Assembly: GCA_900547745.1 (NCBI GenBank)
Contig: URHT01000003.1
Coordinates: 39,220-103,219 of the forward strand
Direction: 5' to 3'
From: an uncultured Eubacteriales bacterium
GTDB lineage: Bacteria > Bacillota > Clostridia > Oscillospirales > Oscillospiraceae
Length of the DNA stretch: 64,000 bases
In this document: piece by piece, positions 6,837 through 16,175 of the stretch
Layout of the letters: every line of letters starts with the position of its first letter
Numbering within the stretch: the stretch's first letter is position 1
Notes under the pieces: model-generated
Databases searched by the model: none
What the model saw: only the letters and a program-made list of their open reading frames with translations
Told to the model about the DNA's origin: nothing
Program-made: the position numbers and the translations under genes

Positions 6837-8573
6837 ATGGACATTCACGACATTCGCCAGCAGCTGCGGACAAAAAGCATATATGACATTCCTCTGCGGG
6901 TGACGTACTATGCCCGTGTTTCCTCAGAATCGGATGAACAGCTGAACTCGCTGGGCAATCAGATCCAATACTATGAGGACTTCATCCGCCGGAACGCCGC
7001 ATGGGCGTTCGTCCCCGGCTACATTGACGAGGGCTTGTCCGGCATATCCACCAAGCACCGGGAGAACTTCAACCGCATGATCGATGACGCGGCGGAGGAT
7101 AAATTCGATCTGGTCATCACCAAGGAGATCTCCCGCTTCGCCCGCAACACGCTGGACTCCATCCAATTCACGCGACAGCTCCTCGGCTGCGGTGTGGGTG
7201 TGTTCTTCCAGAATGACAACATCAATACCTTTGATGAGGACTCCGAACTGCGGCTGTCCATCATGTCCTCCATTGCCCAGGACGAGCTGCGCAAGCTCAG
7301 CAGCCGCGTAAAATTTGGCCATCAACAGGCCATCAAGAATAACGTAGTGCTGGGAAACAGCCGCATTTTCGGCTATCGCAAGGAAGACCGCAGACTGGTC
7401 ATTGACGAGGGACAGGCGCCTATGGTACAGGAGCTGTTCGAACTGTACGCCACGGATCAGTACAGCATGAAGCAGATCGAAACCCTCTTTTGGGAGAAGG
7501 GCTACCGCAACCTCAACGGTAAGAAAATCGCCCACACCACCATGTCCAATATGATCTCCAATCCTAAATACAAGGGCTACTATGTAGGAAACAAGGTCAA
7601 GGTGGTGGATATGTTCACCAAAAAGCAGAAATTCCTCCCACCGGAGGAATGGGTGATGTTCAAAGACGAGACGGGTGAGATCGTGCCCGCTATTGTCTCC
7701 GAGGAGCTGTGGGAACAGTCCAATGCAGTTCTGCGCCGCCGCAGCGATGACGTAAAGAACCGACAAGGCATTTGCAATCACGCCAATCTGCTGACCGGAA
7801 AGCTCTATTGCACCTGCTGCGGCACCGCCTACTACCGTCGGGAATCTCAGGACAAGCATGGCCATAAAAACAGCAAATGGGTCTGCTCCGGCAAGATCAA
7901 AAACGGCGCGGACTCCTGCGCCTCCTTCCCCGTCTATGAGGACGAGATCAAACCCCTGTTGCTGGATGTGTTCCGCGATACGGAGGCCAGCGCAGAGGCG
8001 CTGATCGAAGAATATGTAGAATTATTTAAATCTCTGAACCGTGGCGGTAAGTTGGATAAGCAGATCGCCTCGCTGCAAAAGCAGCTGGAAACAGTAGAGC
8101 AGAAGCGCATGAAGCTGCTGACCTACAACGCCCAAGGCAAGCTGGATGATGCGGATTTCCTTGCCATGAACAAAAAATGCTCCGCTGAGGCAAAGGAACT
8201 GCAAACGCAGTTGGCAGAGGCGCTTACACAGCAGGAATCCACCGGCAGCCTAAAGCAGCAGCTGGATACGATTCGCACCGTCCTGCGCAATGCACAGAAG
8301 GACGCCGCCAAGGGCGTCATCACCAAGGAGTTCGTGGCCCGCTATATCGATAAGATCTTTGTCACACCGGAGGAGAACGGTTCCCTCCGACTGGATATCA
8401 AGATTTTCACCGGCGAGAGTTGCGAAAAGCACCTGCAAAACCTGCGGCATCAGGCAGCGGCGCAAGCTGTTGTACCGCAATCAGTTGCGGCGTTTTCACC
8501 GGCTGGTGATCCCGAAGTTTCTACGGGTCACACTTTCAAGAAGATGATCGAGTCCTACGAGAAGAATCTGTAA
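6837..8573 (+). CDS. Large serine recombinase (site-specific integrase/resolvase)
   Basis: This 578-residue protein has the full large-serine-recombinase layout. The N-terminal resolvase domain has YYARVSS with the nucleophilic serine near residue 29, then DEGLSG and the SRFARN helix region. A Recombinase domain (about 170-270) contains NPKYKGYYVGN. A zinc ribbon follows with CTCC and a later C/C pair (about 325-365), then a long coiled coil (about 400-460). TTCGGAGG precedes the ATG. It would cut and join attachment sites through a 5'-serine phosphodiester. As the last gene before core sequence, it marks the likely right end of the element. Confidence 0.93.
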   Translation: MDIHDIRQQLRTKSIYDIPLRVTYYARVSSESDEQLNSLGNQIQYYEDFIRRNAAWAFVPGYIDEGLSGISTKHRENFNRMIDDAAEDKFDLVITKEISRFARNTLDSIQFTRQLLGCGVGVFFQNDNINTFDEDSELRLSIMSSIAQDELRKLSSRVKFGHQQAIKNNVVLGNSRIFGYRKEDRRLVIDEGQAPMVQELFELYATDQYSMKQIETLFWEKGYRNLNGKKIAHTTMSNMISNPKYKGYYVGNKVKVVDMFTKKQKFLPPEEWVMFKDETGEIVPAIVSEELWEQSNAVLRRRSDDVKNRQGICNHANLLTGKLYCTCCGTAYYRRESQDKHGHKNSKWVCSGKIKNGADSCASFPVYEDEIKPLLLDVFRDTEASAEALIEEYVELFKSLNRGGKLDKQIASLQKQLETVEQKRMKLLTYNAQGKLDDADFLAMNKKCSAEAKELQTQLAEALTQQESTGSLKQQLDTIRTVLRNAQKDAAKGVITKEFVARYIDKIFVTPEENGSLRLDIKIFTGESCEKHLQNLRHQAAAQAVVPQSVAAFSPAGDPEVSTGHTFKKMIESYEKNL

Positions 8574-8596
8574 CGGTCCTTCCCGCACGGCAAAAG

Positions 8597-8626
8597 CTGG
8601 CAGGCACAGATGTGCCTGCCGGTTTT
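8597..8626. terminator. Terminator after the recombinase
   Basis: A 12-bp stem with one G-U pair and a 2-base loop (8597-8608 with 8611-8622) is followed by TTTT. It lies between the convergent recombinase and ABC-exporter genes. The minus strand also shows a short T tract after the stem. Confidence 0.75.
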
Positions 8627-8634
8627 GTATGCTC

Positions 8635-9384
8635 TTACAGTTTGATTCTTCCGGCGAGGAAGTCCTCGTACCGGTCGCAGATGTCCTGCACGTCATCGCC
8701 GAAGGCGATCTGCCGCCCCTTGTGGAGCCACAGCACCTTGCTGCATAGCTCCCGTATCTGCCCCAGCGAGTGGGACACCAGAATGCTGGTGGCTCCGGAG
8801 GACAGTATCTCCCGCATCTTGGCCTCGCTCTTTCTGCGGAACGCGCCGTCACCCACCGACAGCACCTCGTCCAGAATGAGGATATCCGGCTGCACCAGAC
8901 TGGCGATGGAAAACGCCAGCCGGCTCTTCATGCCAGAGGACAGCTGCTTGAACGGACGGTTCTCGAACTCCCGCAGCTCCGCAAAGTCGATGATCTGCTG
9001 GTACATCTCATCCATAAATTTCCGGGTGTAGCCCAGCATGGCGCCCCGGAGATAGGTATTCTCCCGCACGGTCAGATCGCCGTCAAAGCCGCTGGCCAGC
9101 TCCAGCAGCGCCGCGATGGTGCCCTCCCGCCGGACAACGCCGTGCGTAGGCTCCATGATACCGCTGACAGCCTTCAGCAGCGTGGATTTTCCCGCGCCGT
9201 TGGTGCCGATGATACCCAGCATGTCGCCCTTTTCCAGCTTGAAGTTGATGTCTCTGTCCGCCCAGAACTCCTGCACATGGTAGTCGCGCTTCAGCTTCCG
9301 CACCACGAACTCCTTCAAGCCGATGTCCTTGAAGTCGCCGGTGATATACCGGACGGAGACGTGATCCACCTCTAAAATGCTCAT
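8635..9384 (-). CDS. Polysaccharide/teichoic-acid ABC exporter, ATPase subunit (Wzt/TagH-like)
   Basis: This 249-residue ATPase has Walker A (GTNGAGKST), the ABC signature (LSSGM), Walker B (ILILDEV) and the H-loop (LVSHS). The N-terminal region with an extended strand before Walker A is typical of O-antigen and teichoic-acid exporters rather than solute importers. There is no C-terminal glycan-binding domain, so it is the short form. It is the last gene of the surface-polysaccharide operon and lies 12 bases after its permease partner. It would power export of the lipid-linked polymer. Confidence 0.92.
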   Translation of the reverse strand: MSILEVDHVSVRYITGDFKDIGLKEFVVRKLKRDYHVQEFWADRDINFKLEKGDMLGIIGTNGAGKSTLLKAVSGIMEPTHGVVRREGTIAALLELASGFDGDLTVRENTYLRGAMLGYTRKFMDEMYQQIIDFAELREFENRPFKQLSSGMKSRLAFSIASLVQPDILILDEVLSVGDGAFRRKSEAKMREILSSGATSILVSHSLGQIRELCSKVLWLHKGRQIAFGDDVQDICDRYEDFLAGRIKL

Positions 9385-9395
9385 GTCACGCCTCC

Positions 9396-10163
9396 TTACA
9401 CATAGTACAGAAAACGGGTGTTGTACTTCTTATACATGAAGCAGCCCAACCCCAGCACCACCAGCACGTCCGCCAGCATCAGCAGGTGGAACCACACCGT
9501 GGGCACGGCGGCGTCGATGACGATCTTCCGGAAGTACCGGATGAACAGGTAGATGGGATTCGCCAGAAACAGGCACTGGACGTTGTAGCTGTAATGGTCA
9601 ATGGTGTAGAAGATGGCAGAGGCGTACATCAGCAGCTGGGTAAAGATGCTCCACAGGTACTGGATATCCCGGAAGAACACAAACAGCGCCGAAAGGATCA
9701 GCCCTACGCCGATGTTGAACAGCACCAGCAGGCAGGTGGGATACAGCAGCAGGAAGAACCGCCATGTGAACGTGATGTGGTCAAAGGCACAGAACACGAA
9801 GAAAATGCACAGCGTCAGGCCAAAGTTGATGAGGGTCTGCACGTTCTTAGAGAACAGGAACAGATACTTGGGCACATTGACCTTGGTGAAGATGCCCGCG
9901 TTGCTCATCAGGGACTGCATGCCCTGCGAGGTGGACTCGTTGAAGTAGGAGAACACCAGGTTGCCGCAGAACAGATAGGTGGTATAGTGCGCCATGTTCC
10001 GCCCGAAGAACTGGGTAAACACCAGCTTCATCACCAGCAGCATCAGCAGCGGTGACAGCAGGCTCCACGCCATGCCCAGCACCGTGCGCTTGTATTTCTT
10101 TTTGAAGTCGCGCTTTACCAGCTCCTCAAAAAGGAACTGGTAGCGCAGATATTTTTGCAGCAT
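9396..10163 (-). CDS. Polysaccharide ABC exporter, permease subunit (Wzm/TagG-like)
   Basis: This protein has about 255 residues and six predicted membrane helices of the ABC2 type. The N-terminal signature ELVKRDFKKKYKRTVLGMAW is typical of TagG/Wzm. The start at 10163 is chosen because GAGG lies 5 bases upstream; an ATG at 10181 is a possible alternative with a weaker site. Longer readings run into the upstream glf gene and have non-protein-like composition. It forms the channel for the ATPase encoded next to it. Confidence 0.88.
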   Translation of the reverse strand: MLQKYLRYQFLFEELVKRDFKKKYKRTVLGMAWSLLSPLLMLLVMKLVFTQFFGRNMAHYTTYLFCGNLVFSYFNESTSQGMQSLMSNAGIFTKVNVPKYLFLFSKNVQTLINFGLTLCIFFVFCAFDHITFTWRFFLLLYPTCLLVLFNIGVGLILSALFVFFRDIQYLWSIFTQLLMYASAIFYTIDHYSYNVQCLFLANPIYLFIRYFRKIVIDAAVPTVWFHLLMLADVLVVLGLGCFMYKKYNTRFLYYV

Positions 10164-10225
10164 AAAACCTCGATCTCGCATGATATCCCGCAGGATACCG
10201 GTCGTTTCCGTGACGCCCCGCAGGG

Positions 10226-11329
10226 TCACTGCACCTGCTGGGCCAGCGCCAGTGCCGCAGCGATGACCTGATCCATGTCGTAGTAGCGGTACGCACCCAG
10301 CCGCCCGCCGAACAGCGTGTGCGGCTCCTGCGCCGCCAGCGCCGCATAGCGCTGGTACAGCTCGGTGTTCCGCTGGTCGTTGACGGGATAGTACGGCTCG
10401 TCCCCCGGCTGCCACGCGGCGCTGTACTCCCGGGTGATGACGGTTTTGGGCTGGGCGCCGAAGGTAAAGTGCTTGTGCTCGATGATACGCGTCCACGGTG
10501 TCTCCGCGTCCGTATAGTTGACCACGGCGTTGCCCTGATAATTGTCGGTATCCAGCACCTCCGTCTCAAAGCGGAGGCTGCGGTACTCCAGCGCGCCCAG
10601 CCGGTAGTCGAAATAGGCGTCGATAGCCCCGGTGTAGACCACCGTTTCCGCCAGCGCGGACAGTTCCCCCCTTTGCCGGAGGAAATCCGTGTGCAGCCGT
10701 ACCGGGATCCCCGCCAGCAGCCGCTCCGCCAGCGCGGTATAGCCCTCCTCGGGGATGCCCTGATAGCGGGCATTGAAGTAGTTGTTGTCGTAGGTGAAGC
10801 GCACCGGCAGACGCCGGATGATGAAGGCCGGCAGCTCCGTGCAGGGACGGCCCCACTGCTTCTGGGTGTAGCCCTTCACCAGCTTTTCATAGATGTCACG
10901 CCCCACCAGACGGATGGCCTGCTCCTCCAGATCCCGCGGCTCGCCGTCACCGGCGGCCGCCTGCTGGCGGCATATCTCCTCCCGCGCCTGCTCCGGCGTG
11001 ATGACACCCCACATCTGGTGGAAGGTGTTCATGTTGAAGGGCAGGTTATACAGCTCGCCCCGGTAGTTGGCGATGGGGCTGTTGGTAAAGCGGTTGAAGC
11101 GGGCAAAGCGGTTAACGTAGGCCCACACCTCCTCATCGTTGGTGTGGAAGATGTGCGCGCCGTAGCGGTGAACGTCGATGCCCTCCACCGTCTCGGTGTA
11201 GGCGTTGCCGGCAATATGGCCGCGCCGGTCAATGACAAGGCATTTCCTCCCCGCATCCGTCATTTCGCGGGCAAACACCGCGCCGAACAGGCCGGCGCCC
11301 ACGATGAGATAGTCGAACTCCCTGCTCAT
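10226..11329 (-). CDS. glf: UDP-galactopyranose mutase
   Basis: This 367-residue flavoenzyme has the dinucleotide-binding start DYLIVGAGLFGAVFA and internal motifs of the family (HRYGAHIFHT, FNMNTFHQMWG, KQWGRP). It interconverts UDP-galactopyranose and UDP-galactofuranose and needs reduced FAD. The length is normal. The ATG directly follows the dehydrogenase stop. Its presence indicates galactofuranose in the exported polymer. Confidence 0.95.
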   Translation of the reverse strand: MSREFDYLIVGAGLFGAVFAREMTDAGRKCLVIDRRGHIAGNAYTETVEGIDVHRYGAHIFHTNDEEVWAYVNRFARFNRFTNSPIANYRGELYNLPFNMNTFHQMWGVITPEQAREEICRQQAAAGDGEPRDLEEQAIRLVGRDIYEKLVKGYTQKQWGRPCTELPAFIIRRLPVRFTYDNNYFNARYQGIPEEGYTALAERLLAGIPVRLHTDFLRQRGELSALAETVVYTGAIDAYFDYRLGALEYRSLRFETEVLDTDNYQGNAVVNYTDAETPWTRIIEHKHFTFGAQPKTVITREYSAAWQPGDEPYYPVNDQRNTELYQRYAALAAQEPHTLFGGRLGAYRYYDMDQVIAAALALAQQVQ

Positions 11330-11330
11330 A

Positions 11331-12287
11331 TCACTGCAGTGCCTCGCGGACGCGGCAGGCGCTCTCCCGGAAGGCAGCCAGCTCCTCCGGCGCCCAGTTC
11401 TCCTGGATGCGGCGCTCCACCCCGTGGCCGCCGATGATAGACGGTACGCTCAGCGCCACACCGGACACGCCGTACTCCCCCTGCAGCGGGGTGGACACGG
11501 AGGCGATGGTGGGGCGCTGGTTCAGCACCGCGTCCGCCAGCAAGCACACACAGGTGGCGATGCCATAGTGGGTCTTGCCCTTGGCGGAGATGATGGACGC
11601 GCCCATGGTGCGTACCTCCTCCGCAATACGGGCACGCTCCTCCGCCGTCCACGGCAGGCCCACGCTGGCGCAGTACTCGCCCATGGTGATGCCGCCCACG
11701 GACAGACGGCTCCACAGCGGGATCTGGGAATCGCCGTGCTCGCCCACGATATAGCCGTTGATCACCGCCGTGTTCAGCCCCACATAGTCCGCGATGACGC
11801 GGATCATGCGGGAGGTATCCAGCGTACAGCCTGTGCCGAAGACCATGCCGTCCGGCAGCTCCATGCCCTGCGCGCACAGGGACACCATCACGTCCACAGG
11901 ATTGGACACCACCATGATGACGCTGTGGGTATAGTACTTTTTGATCTCGGCCACCACGCCCTCCATGATCTTGCGGTTGTCCGAGATCATATTCAGGCGC
12001 GTCTCGCCGGGGCGGCGGTTCCGTCCTGCGGTGATGATGATGAGATCACAGTCCGCGCAGTCGGCATACTCGCCCACCCGCACCGAGCACTCGCCCATAT
12101 AGGGGATGCCATGCTGGATGTCGGTGGCCTCGCCCCACGCCTTGTTGGTATCCAGATCAATGAGTACGATCTCCTGCGCCAGATCACGCAGCGTCAGGGC
12201 GTAGGCGATGGACGCGCCCACATAGCCCGCGCCCACGATGGCCACCTTCTTGCGTCCGATGGGATAGTAAAACTTTCGTTCTGTCAT
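11331..12287 (-). CDS. L-2-hydroxyacid dehydrogenase of the LDH/MDH family
   Basis: This 318-residue protein has the LDH/MDH layout: NAD fold (KVAIVGAGYVGASIAY), the mobile loop, the SNPVDV motif, and the catalytic His in GEHGDS. The substrate-specificity loop reads GRNRRPGETRL. At the position that is Gln in classical lactate dehydrogenases (NQKPGETR) this protein has Arg, the residue linked to malate/oxaloacetate preference in this family. It is normally annotated L-lactate dehydrogenase, but its true substrate is uncertain. Its place between glf and rfbB inside the sugar operon is unusual. Confidence 0.85.
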   Translation of the reverse strand: MTERKFYYPIGRKKVAIVGAGYVGASIAYALTLRDLAQEIVLIDLDTNKAWGEATDIQHGIPYMGECSVRVGEYADCADCDLIIITAGRNRRPGETRLNMISDNRKIMEGVVAEIKKYYTHSVIMVVSNPVDVMVSLCAQGMELPDGMVFGTGCTLDTSRMIRVIADYVGLNTAVINGYIVGEHGDSQIPLWSRLSVGGITMGEYCASVGLPWTAEERARIAEEVRTMGASIISAKGKTHYGIATCVCLLADAVLNQRPTIASVSTPLQGEYGVSGVALSVPSIIGGHGVERRIQENWAPEELAAFRESACRVREALQ

Positions 12288-12354
12288 CTTATACTCCGTT
12301 CCTTACTCTCCCCGTAGGGGCTTCGCATGCCTGCCGCCGGCGGGGCGGCGGGCC

Positions 12355-13404
12355 TCAGGAATACATTTTCCCATAGTAGGTCAGATAAGCGCCGGACGTA
12401 ACGCCGCGCATCCACTCCTCGTGGGACAGATACCAGTCGATGGTCTTGGCCATACCCGCCTCAAAGCTGTAGGCCGGCTCCCAGCCCAGCTGCGTGGTGA
12501 TCTTGGTGTTGTCGATGGCATAGCGGCGGTCATGACCGGGTCGGTCCTTCACATGGGTGATAAGGGACTCGTCCTTGCCCATGCGGGACAGAATCAGCTT
12601 CACGATCTCGATATTGGCCTTTTCGTTGTTGCCGCCCACGTTGTATACCTCGCCCACGATGCCCTTTTCCAGCACCGTGTCGATGGCGGAGCAGTGATCC
12701 TCCACATACAGCCAGTCACGCACCTGCATACCGTCGCCGTAAACGGGCAGCGCCTTGTCGTTGGCGGCGTTGTGCAGCATCAGGGGGATCAGCTTCTCCG
12801 GGAACTGATAGGGGCCATAGTTATTGGAGCAGCGGGTGATGTTCACCGGCATGCCGAACGTCTCGTGATAGGCCCGGACGATCATGTCCGCGGAGGCCTT
12901 GGCAGCGGAGTAGGGGCTGTTGGGGGACAGGGGCGTCATCTCGGTGAACATGCCCGTGGCGCCCAGCGCGCCGTACACCTCATCGGTGGATACCTGCAGG
13001 AACTTGACGCCCTCCCGGTAGTCGCGGCAGTACTTGTCATCCGGTGCCGCCGACCAGCAGCGCCGCGCCGCGTCCAGCAGCGTCTGGGTGCCCAGCACAT
13101 TGGTGGTCAGGAACAGCTCCGGCTGGGTGATGCTGCGGTCAACGTGACTCTCCGCCGCGAAATTCACCACGGCGTCGAAGTCGTACTGCCGGAACAGATC
13201 GCCCACCAGCGCACGGTCGCCGATGTCGCCGCGCACGAAGATGTGGCGCGGCTCGTCCTTCAGATCCGCCAGATTCTCCAGATTGCCCGCATAGGTCAGG
13301 GCATCCAGATCCACGATACGCAGCTGGGGGTGCTTGTCCAGCATGTAGTGGACAAAATTGGAGCCGATGAAGCCGGCGCCGCCGGTCACAAGGATGGTTT
13401 TCAT
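12355..13404 (-). CDS. rfbB: dTDP-glucose 4,6-dehydratase
   Basis: This 349-residue extended SDR enzyme has the NAD motif VTGGAGFIGSNF, TDEVYG, the YxxxK catalytic pair in YSAAKAS, and NNYGPYQFPEKLIP. It converts dTDP-glucose to dTDP-4-keto-6-deoxyglucose, the branch point for rhamnose and amino sugars. It overlaps rfbA by 4 bases, so translation is coupled. Confidence 0.95.
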   Translation of the reverse strand: MKTILVTGGAGFIGSNFVHYMLDKHPQLRIVDLDALTYAGNLENLADLKDEPRHIFVRGDIGDRALVGDLFRQYDFDAVVNFAAESHVDRSITQPELFLTTNVLGTQTLLDAARRCWSAAPDDKYCRDYREGVKFLQVSTDEVYGALGATGMFTEMTPLSPNSPYSAAKASADMIVRAYHETFGMPVNITRCSNNYGPYQFPEKLIPLMLHNAANDKALPVYGDGMQVRDWLYVEDHCSAIDTVLEKGIVGEVYNVGGNNEKANIEIVKLILSRMGKDESLITHVKDRPGHDRRYAIDNTKITTQLGWEPAYSFEAGMAKTIDWYLSHEEWMRGVTSGAYLTYYGKMYS

Positions 13405-14276
13405 TTAATATCCTCCTCTGCGGTCTTGATGAGGTACTGGCCGTAGGCCGTTTTCAGCATGGGCTGCGCCAGCTCGATGAGCTGCTCTCTGGTGATGTAG
13501 CCCAGACGGTAGGCGATCTCCTCGATGCAGGAGACGTACAGGCCCTGCCGGCGCTGGACGATGGACACGAAGTCCGCAGCCTCCAGCAGACCCTCGTGGG
13601 TGCCGGTATCCAGCCACGCCACGCCGCGTCCGAACAGCTCCACCCGCAGGGTGCCCCGGCGCAGGTACTCGTTGTTCACCGCCGTGATCTCCTTCTCGCC
13701 CCGTGCGGAGGGCTTGATGCTCTTGGCGATCTCCACCACGTCCTTGTCGTAGAAGTACAGACCCGGCACGGCGTAGTCGGACTTGGGCTGCTTGGGCTTC
13801 TCCTCAATGGAGCGCACATTGCCGTCGGCGTCGAACTCCACGATGCCGAATTCGCTGGGATTCTGCACCTTGTAGCCGAAGATGGTGGCGCCGCTGTCAT
13901 GGTTGACGGCGCGGTGCAGGATACCCGTCAGGCCCCGGGCGTAGAAGATGTTGTCGCCCAGGATCAGCGCGACGCTGTCGCCGTTGATGAACTCCTCCCC
14001 GATGAGGAACGCCTCGGCAATGCCGTTGGGCTGCTCCTGCACGGCGTAGGAGATGTCCAGCCCCAGCTGGTGTCCGTCGCCCAGCAGCTCCTGAAATACC
14101 GGCACGTCCCGGACGGTGGAGATGATGAGGATCTCCCGGATGCCGGCCAGCATCAGTGTGGACAGCGGATAGTAGATCATGGGCTTGTCGTAGATGGCAA
14201 GGATCTGCTTGGAGACCGCCCGCGTCAGGGGATACAGACGTGTGCCGGAGCCGCCGGCCAAAATGATTCCCTTCAT
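13401..14276 (-). CDS. rfbA: Glucose-1-phosphate thymidylyltransferase
   Basis: This 291-residue nucleotidyltransferase opens with KGIILAGGSGTRLYPLT and has YAVQEQPNGIAEAF and LGDNIFY, all typical of RfbA/RmlA. It makes dTDP-glucose from glucose-1-phosphate and dTTP, the first step of the dTDP-sugar branch in this operon. The length is that of the family. Confidence 0.95.
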   Translation of the reverse strand: MKGIILAGGSGTRLYPLTRAVSKQILAIYDKPMIYYPLSTLMLAGIREILIISTVRDVPVFQELLGDGHQLGLDISYAVQEQPNGIAEAFLIGEEFINGDSVALILGDNIFYARGLTGILHRAVNHDSGATIFGYKVQNPSEFGIVEFDADGNVRSIEEKPKQPKSDYAVPGLYFYDKDVVEIAKSIKPSARGEKEITAVNNEYLRRGTLRVELFGRGVAWLDTGTHEGLLEAADFVSIVQRRQGLYVSCIEEIAYRLGYITREQLIELAQPMLKTAYGQYLIKTAEEDIK

Positions 14277-14302
14277 ATTTTCCTCTCCTCCCGCCGGATT
14301 AT

Positions 14303-15436
14303 TTACAGGTTGTTGTTTTTGCCGAACTCGATGATCTTGTCGCAGATGTAGTTGACCTCATCGTCTGTCAGAGCCTGATGGATGGGCAGGCACAGCGTAT
14401 GGTCGGCGGCATAGTCCGCGTTGGGGAAGCTGCCTGCCAGACCGTAGGCCGGTACACGGTGCAGCGGGAAGTAGCGGAACGTGGTGTACACATCGTTGTC
14501 CCGCAGGAACTTGGCCAGATTGTCGCGGGAGCCGCGCTTGGTCTGGACATGATAGAAGTAATAGGTACCGGAGCAGTCCGCCGGCAGCGCGGGGGGCAGA
14601 TCCAGCCAGTCCAGACCGGCCAGACGGCTGTCGTAGATGGCGGCGATCTCGTGGCGGCGGGCAATGAAGCCGGGCAGCTTCTTCAGCTGCTCCAGCGCCA
14701 TGGCGGCGGTGACATCGTTCATGATGCTGCGGTGGCCGAAGCAGGACAGGTCATACTCCCACCACTTCTTATCCACACTGTTGGAGTAGCCGCTCTTGGA
14801 CTCCAGTCCGAAGTACAGCCACTTTGCGGCCTTCTCGCGGACAGCGGGATCCTTGAAGTACAGGGCGGAGCCGTCGGCGCACACCAGAATTTTCATGGCA
14901 TCGAAGGACCACATACCCATATCGCCGATGGTACCCAGCGGCTTGCCCTTGTAGCGGGAGTAGATGCCGCAGGCGCTGTCCTCGATAACGGTCAGGTGAT
15001 GCTCCCGGGCGATCTCCATGATGGGATCCATGTCGCAGGGGATGCCGCCGAAGTGCAGCAGCAGGATGGCCTTGGTGCGGGGGGTGATGTGGGCCAGAAT
15101 GTCCTCCGGCCGGATGTTCAGGGTGCGGGGATCTACGTCCGTCAGTACCAGCTTGGCCCCGGCGGCGCACACGGCGTTGCCCGCGCCCACGAAGCTGATG
15201 GTGGGGACGATGACCTCGTCGCCCTCGCCGATGCCAAACAGATGCATGGAGGAGAACAGGCCCTCGCTGCAGCAGTTTGCCGTCAGGATGTGGGACTTGT
15301 CCGTGTCCAGATGGGCGGCATACTTCTCCTCAAACTCGTCCACCAGCTTGCCCTTGCCCAGCCAGTTGGACTGAAACACCTCACGGATGCGGGAGACCTC
15401 TTCCTCTCCCAGACAAGGCTGAAATACATTGATCAT
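14303..15436 (-). CDS. PLP-dependent nucleotide-sugar aminotransferase (DegT/DnrJ/EryC1)
   Basis: This 377-residue protein of the sugar-aminotransferase family has the motifs TANCCSEGL, PTISFVGAGNAV, EDSACG, and the SFDAMK segment that supplies the PLP-binding lysine. It would transfer an amino group from glutamate to a keto-deoxy sugar made by RfbA/RfbB. WecE-type activity (4-amino-4,6-dideoxyhexose) fits the WecF-like glycosyltransferases in the same operon, but the regiochemistry cannot be read from sequence. Start and stop overlap the wbqC-like gene in an ATGA arrangement. Confidence 0.88.
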   Translation of the reverse strand: MINVFQPCLGEEEVSRIREVFQSNWLGKGKLVDEFEEKYAAHLDTDKSHILTANCCSEGLFSSMHLFGIGEGDEVIVPTISFVGAGNAVCAAGAKLVLTDVDPRTLNIRPEDILAHITPRTKAILLLHFGGIPCDMDPIMEIAREHHLTVIEDSACGIYSRYKGKPLGTIGDMGMWSFDAMKILVCADGSALYFKDPAVREKAAKWLYFGLESKSGYSNSVDKKWWEYDLSCFGHRSIMNDVTAAMALEQLKKLPGFIARRHEIAAIYDSRLAGLDWLDLPPALPADCSGTYYFYHVQTKRGSRDNLAKFLRDNDVYTTFRYFPLHRVPAYGLAGSFPNADYAADHTLCLPIHQALTDDEVNYICDKIIEFGKNNNL

Positions 15437-16158
15437 AATTGCACGTCTCCTTTTTTTAATAAGTCGTATTCGTGCAGCAGCTCTTGGCAGCGCTCCTGCG
15501 AGTTGAACATCATCACATCGATGATGGACAGGTTTGGCACAAATTCATTCCTGAACTGCGGATATTCTATCTGACGCATGACAGGGAAGCTGAGTTCCAG
15601 CCCCGCTGCCTCGAACAGATCCCGGTGCGGCTCGTACAGCGGCACGCCGCTGACGGAGTTGTAGTACTCCGTGCCGCCCAGCAGCTTGCAGATGGAGATG
15701 ACCTTCTCGTGAGCGCGGAGGGAGCAGTCCTTCTCCATCCGCGAGGACAGGATCAGCTCCGTCCCGATGCCCAGATAGCCGCCGATGATACGGAACGAAT
15801 CGTACAGGTATTTGCCCAGATCCGTCTCGCCGTTGGTGACCACCTGCTCCACCAGCGGGAACACCTGCTGGTAGTACGGCGCCTTTCGGTAGGCCTCGCC
15901 GATGGTCTTGAGCAGCTTTTGCTGCGCCCGGGGCGACGCATCCACCGCCACCTCATTGATATGCTTGTTGGGACTGGCGCCGGACAGGATCAGATTGATG
16001 TTGTGGGCCTGTCCCTGCACCAGAATGGCGTTGCGGTTGATCCGCCCGCCCTTGATGAAATTCACATCGTCATAGACCACATAGCGGTCTACCGCATTCA
16101 TCAGCTGCCAGTAGCCCAGATAGGGGAAGAAGTATGGCTGCATGATGCCGATCTTCAT
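15433..16158 (-). CDS. WbqC-like family protein
   Basis: This 241-residue protein begins KIGIMQPYFFPYLGYWQL, the hallmark of the WbqC family (PF08889) found in O-antigen and capsule clusters. AAGGAGG lies 9 bases upstream of the ATG at 16158. Its gene is coupled to the aminotransferase by overlapping codons, as often seen in clusters making N-substituted amino sugars. The biochemical role is not settled as far as I know; acylation of the sugar amino group is an inference from its usual company. Confidence 0.85.
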   Translation of the reverse strand: MKIGIMQPYFFPYLGYWQLMNAVDRYVVYDDVNFIKGGRINRNAILVQGQAHNINLILSGASPNKHINEVAVDASPRAQQKLLKTIGEAYRKAPYYQQVFPLVEQVVTNGETDLGKYLYDSFRIIGGYLGIGTELILSSRMEKDCSLRAHEKVISICKLLGGTEYYNSVSGVPLYEPHRDLFEAAGLELSFPVMRQIEYPQFRNEFVPNLSIIDVMMFNSQERCQELLHEYDLLKKGDVQL

Positions 16159-16175
16159 CCGCGCATTCCTCCTTG

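Larger units (their letters stand above)
1..8630. mobile_element. Left accessory block, probably an integrative element
   Basis: The block has lower GC and different codon use from the dense GC-rich genes that begin at 8635. It carries a large serine recombinase at its right edge, a replication-initiator-like gene, a small XRE regulator, a CxxC-rich amidoligase-type gene and several unrecognised proteins. A recombinase as the last gene before housekeeping-type sequence is the usual layout of Tn4451-like integrative elements. No attachment-site duplication could be identified and the left end lies outside the window, so the boundaries are inferred. Confidence 0.5.
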
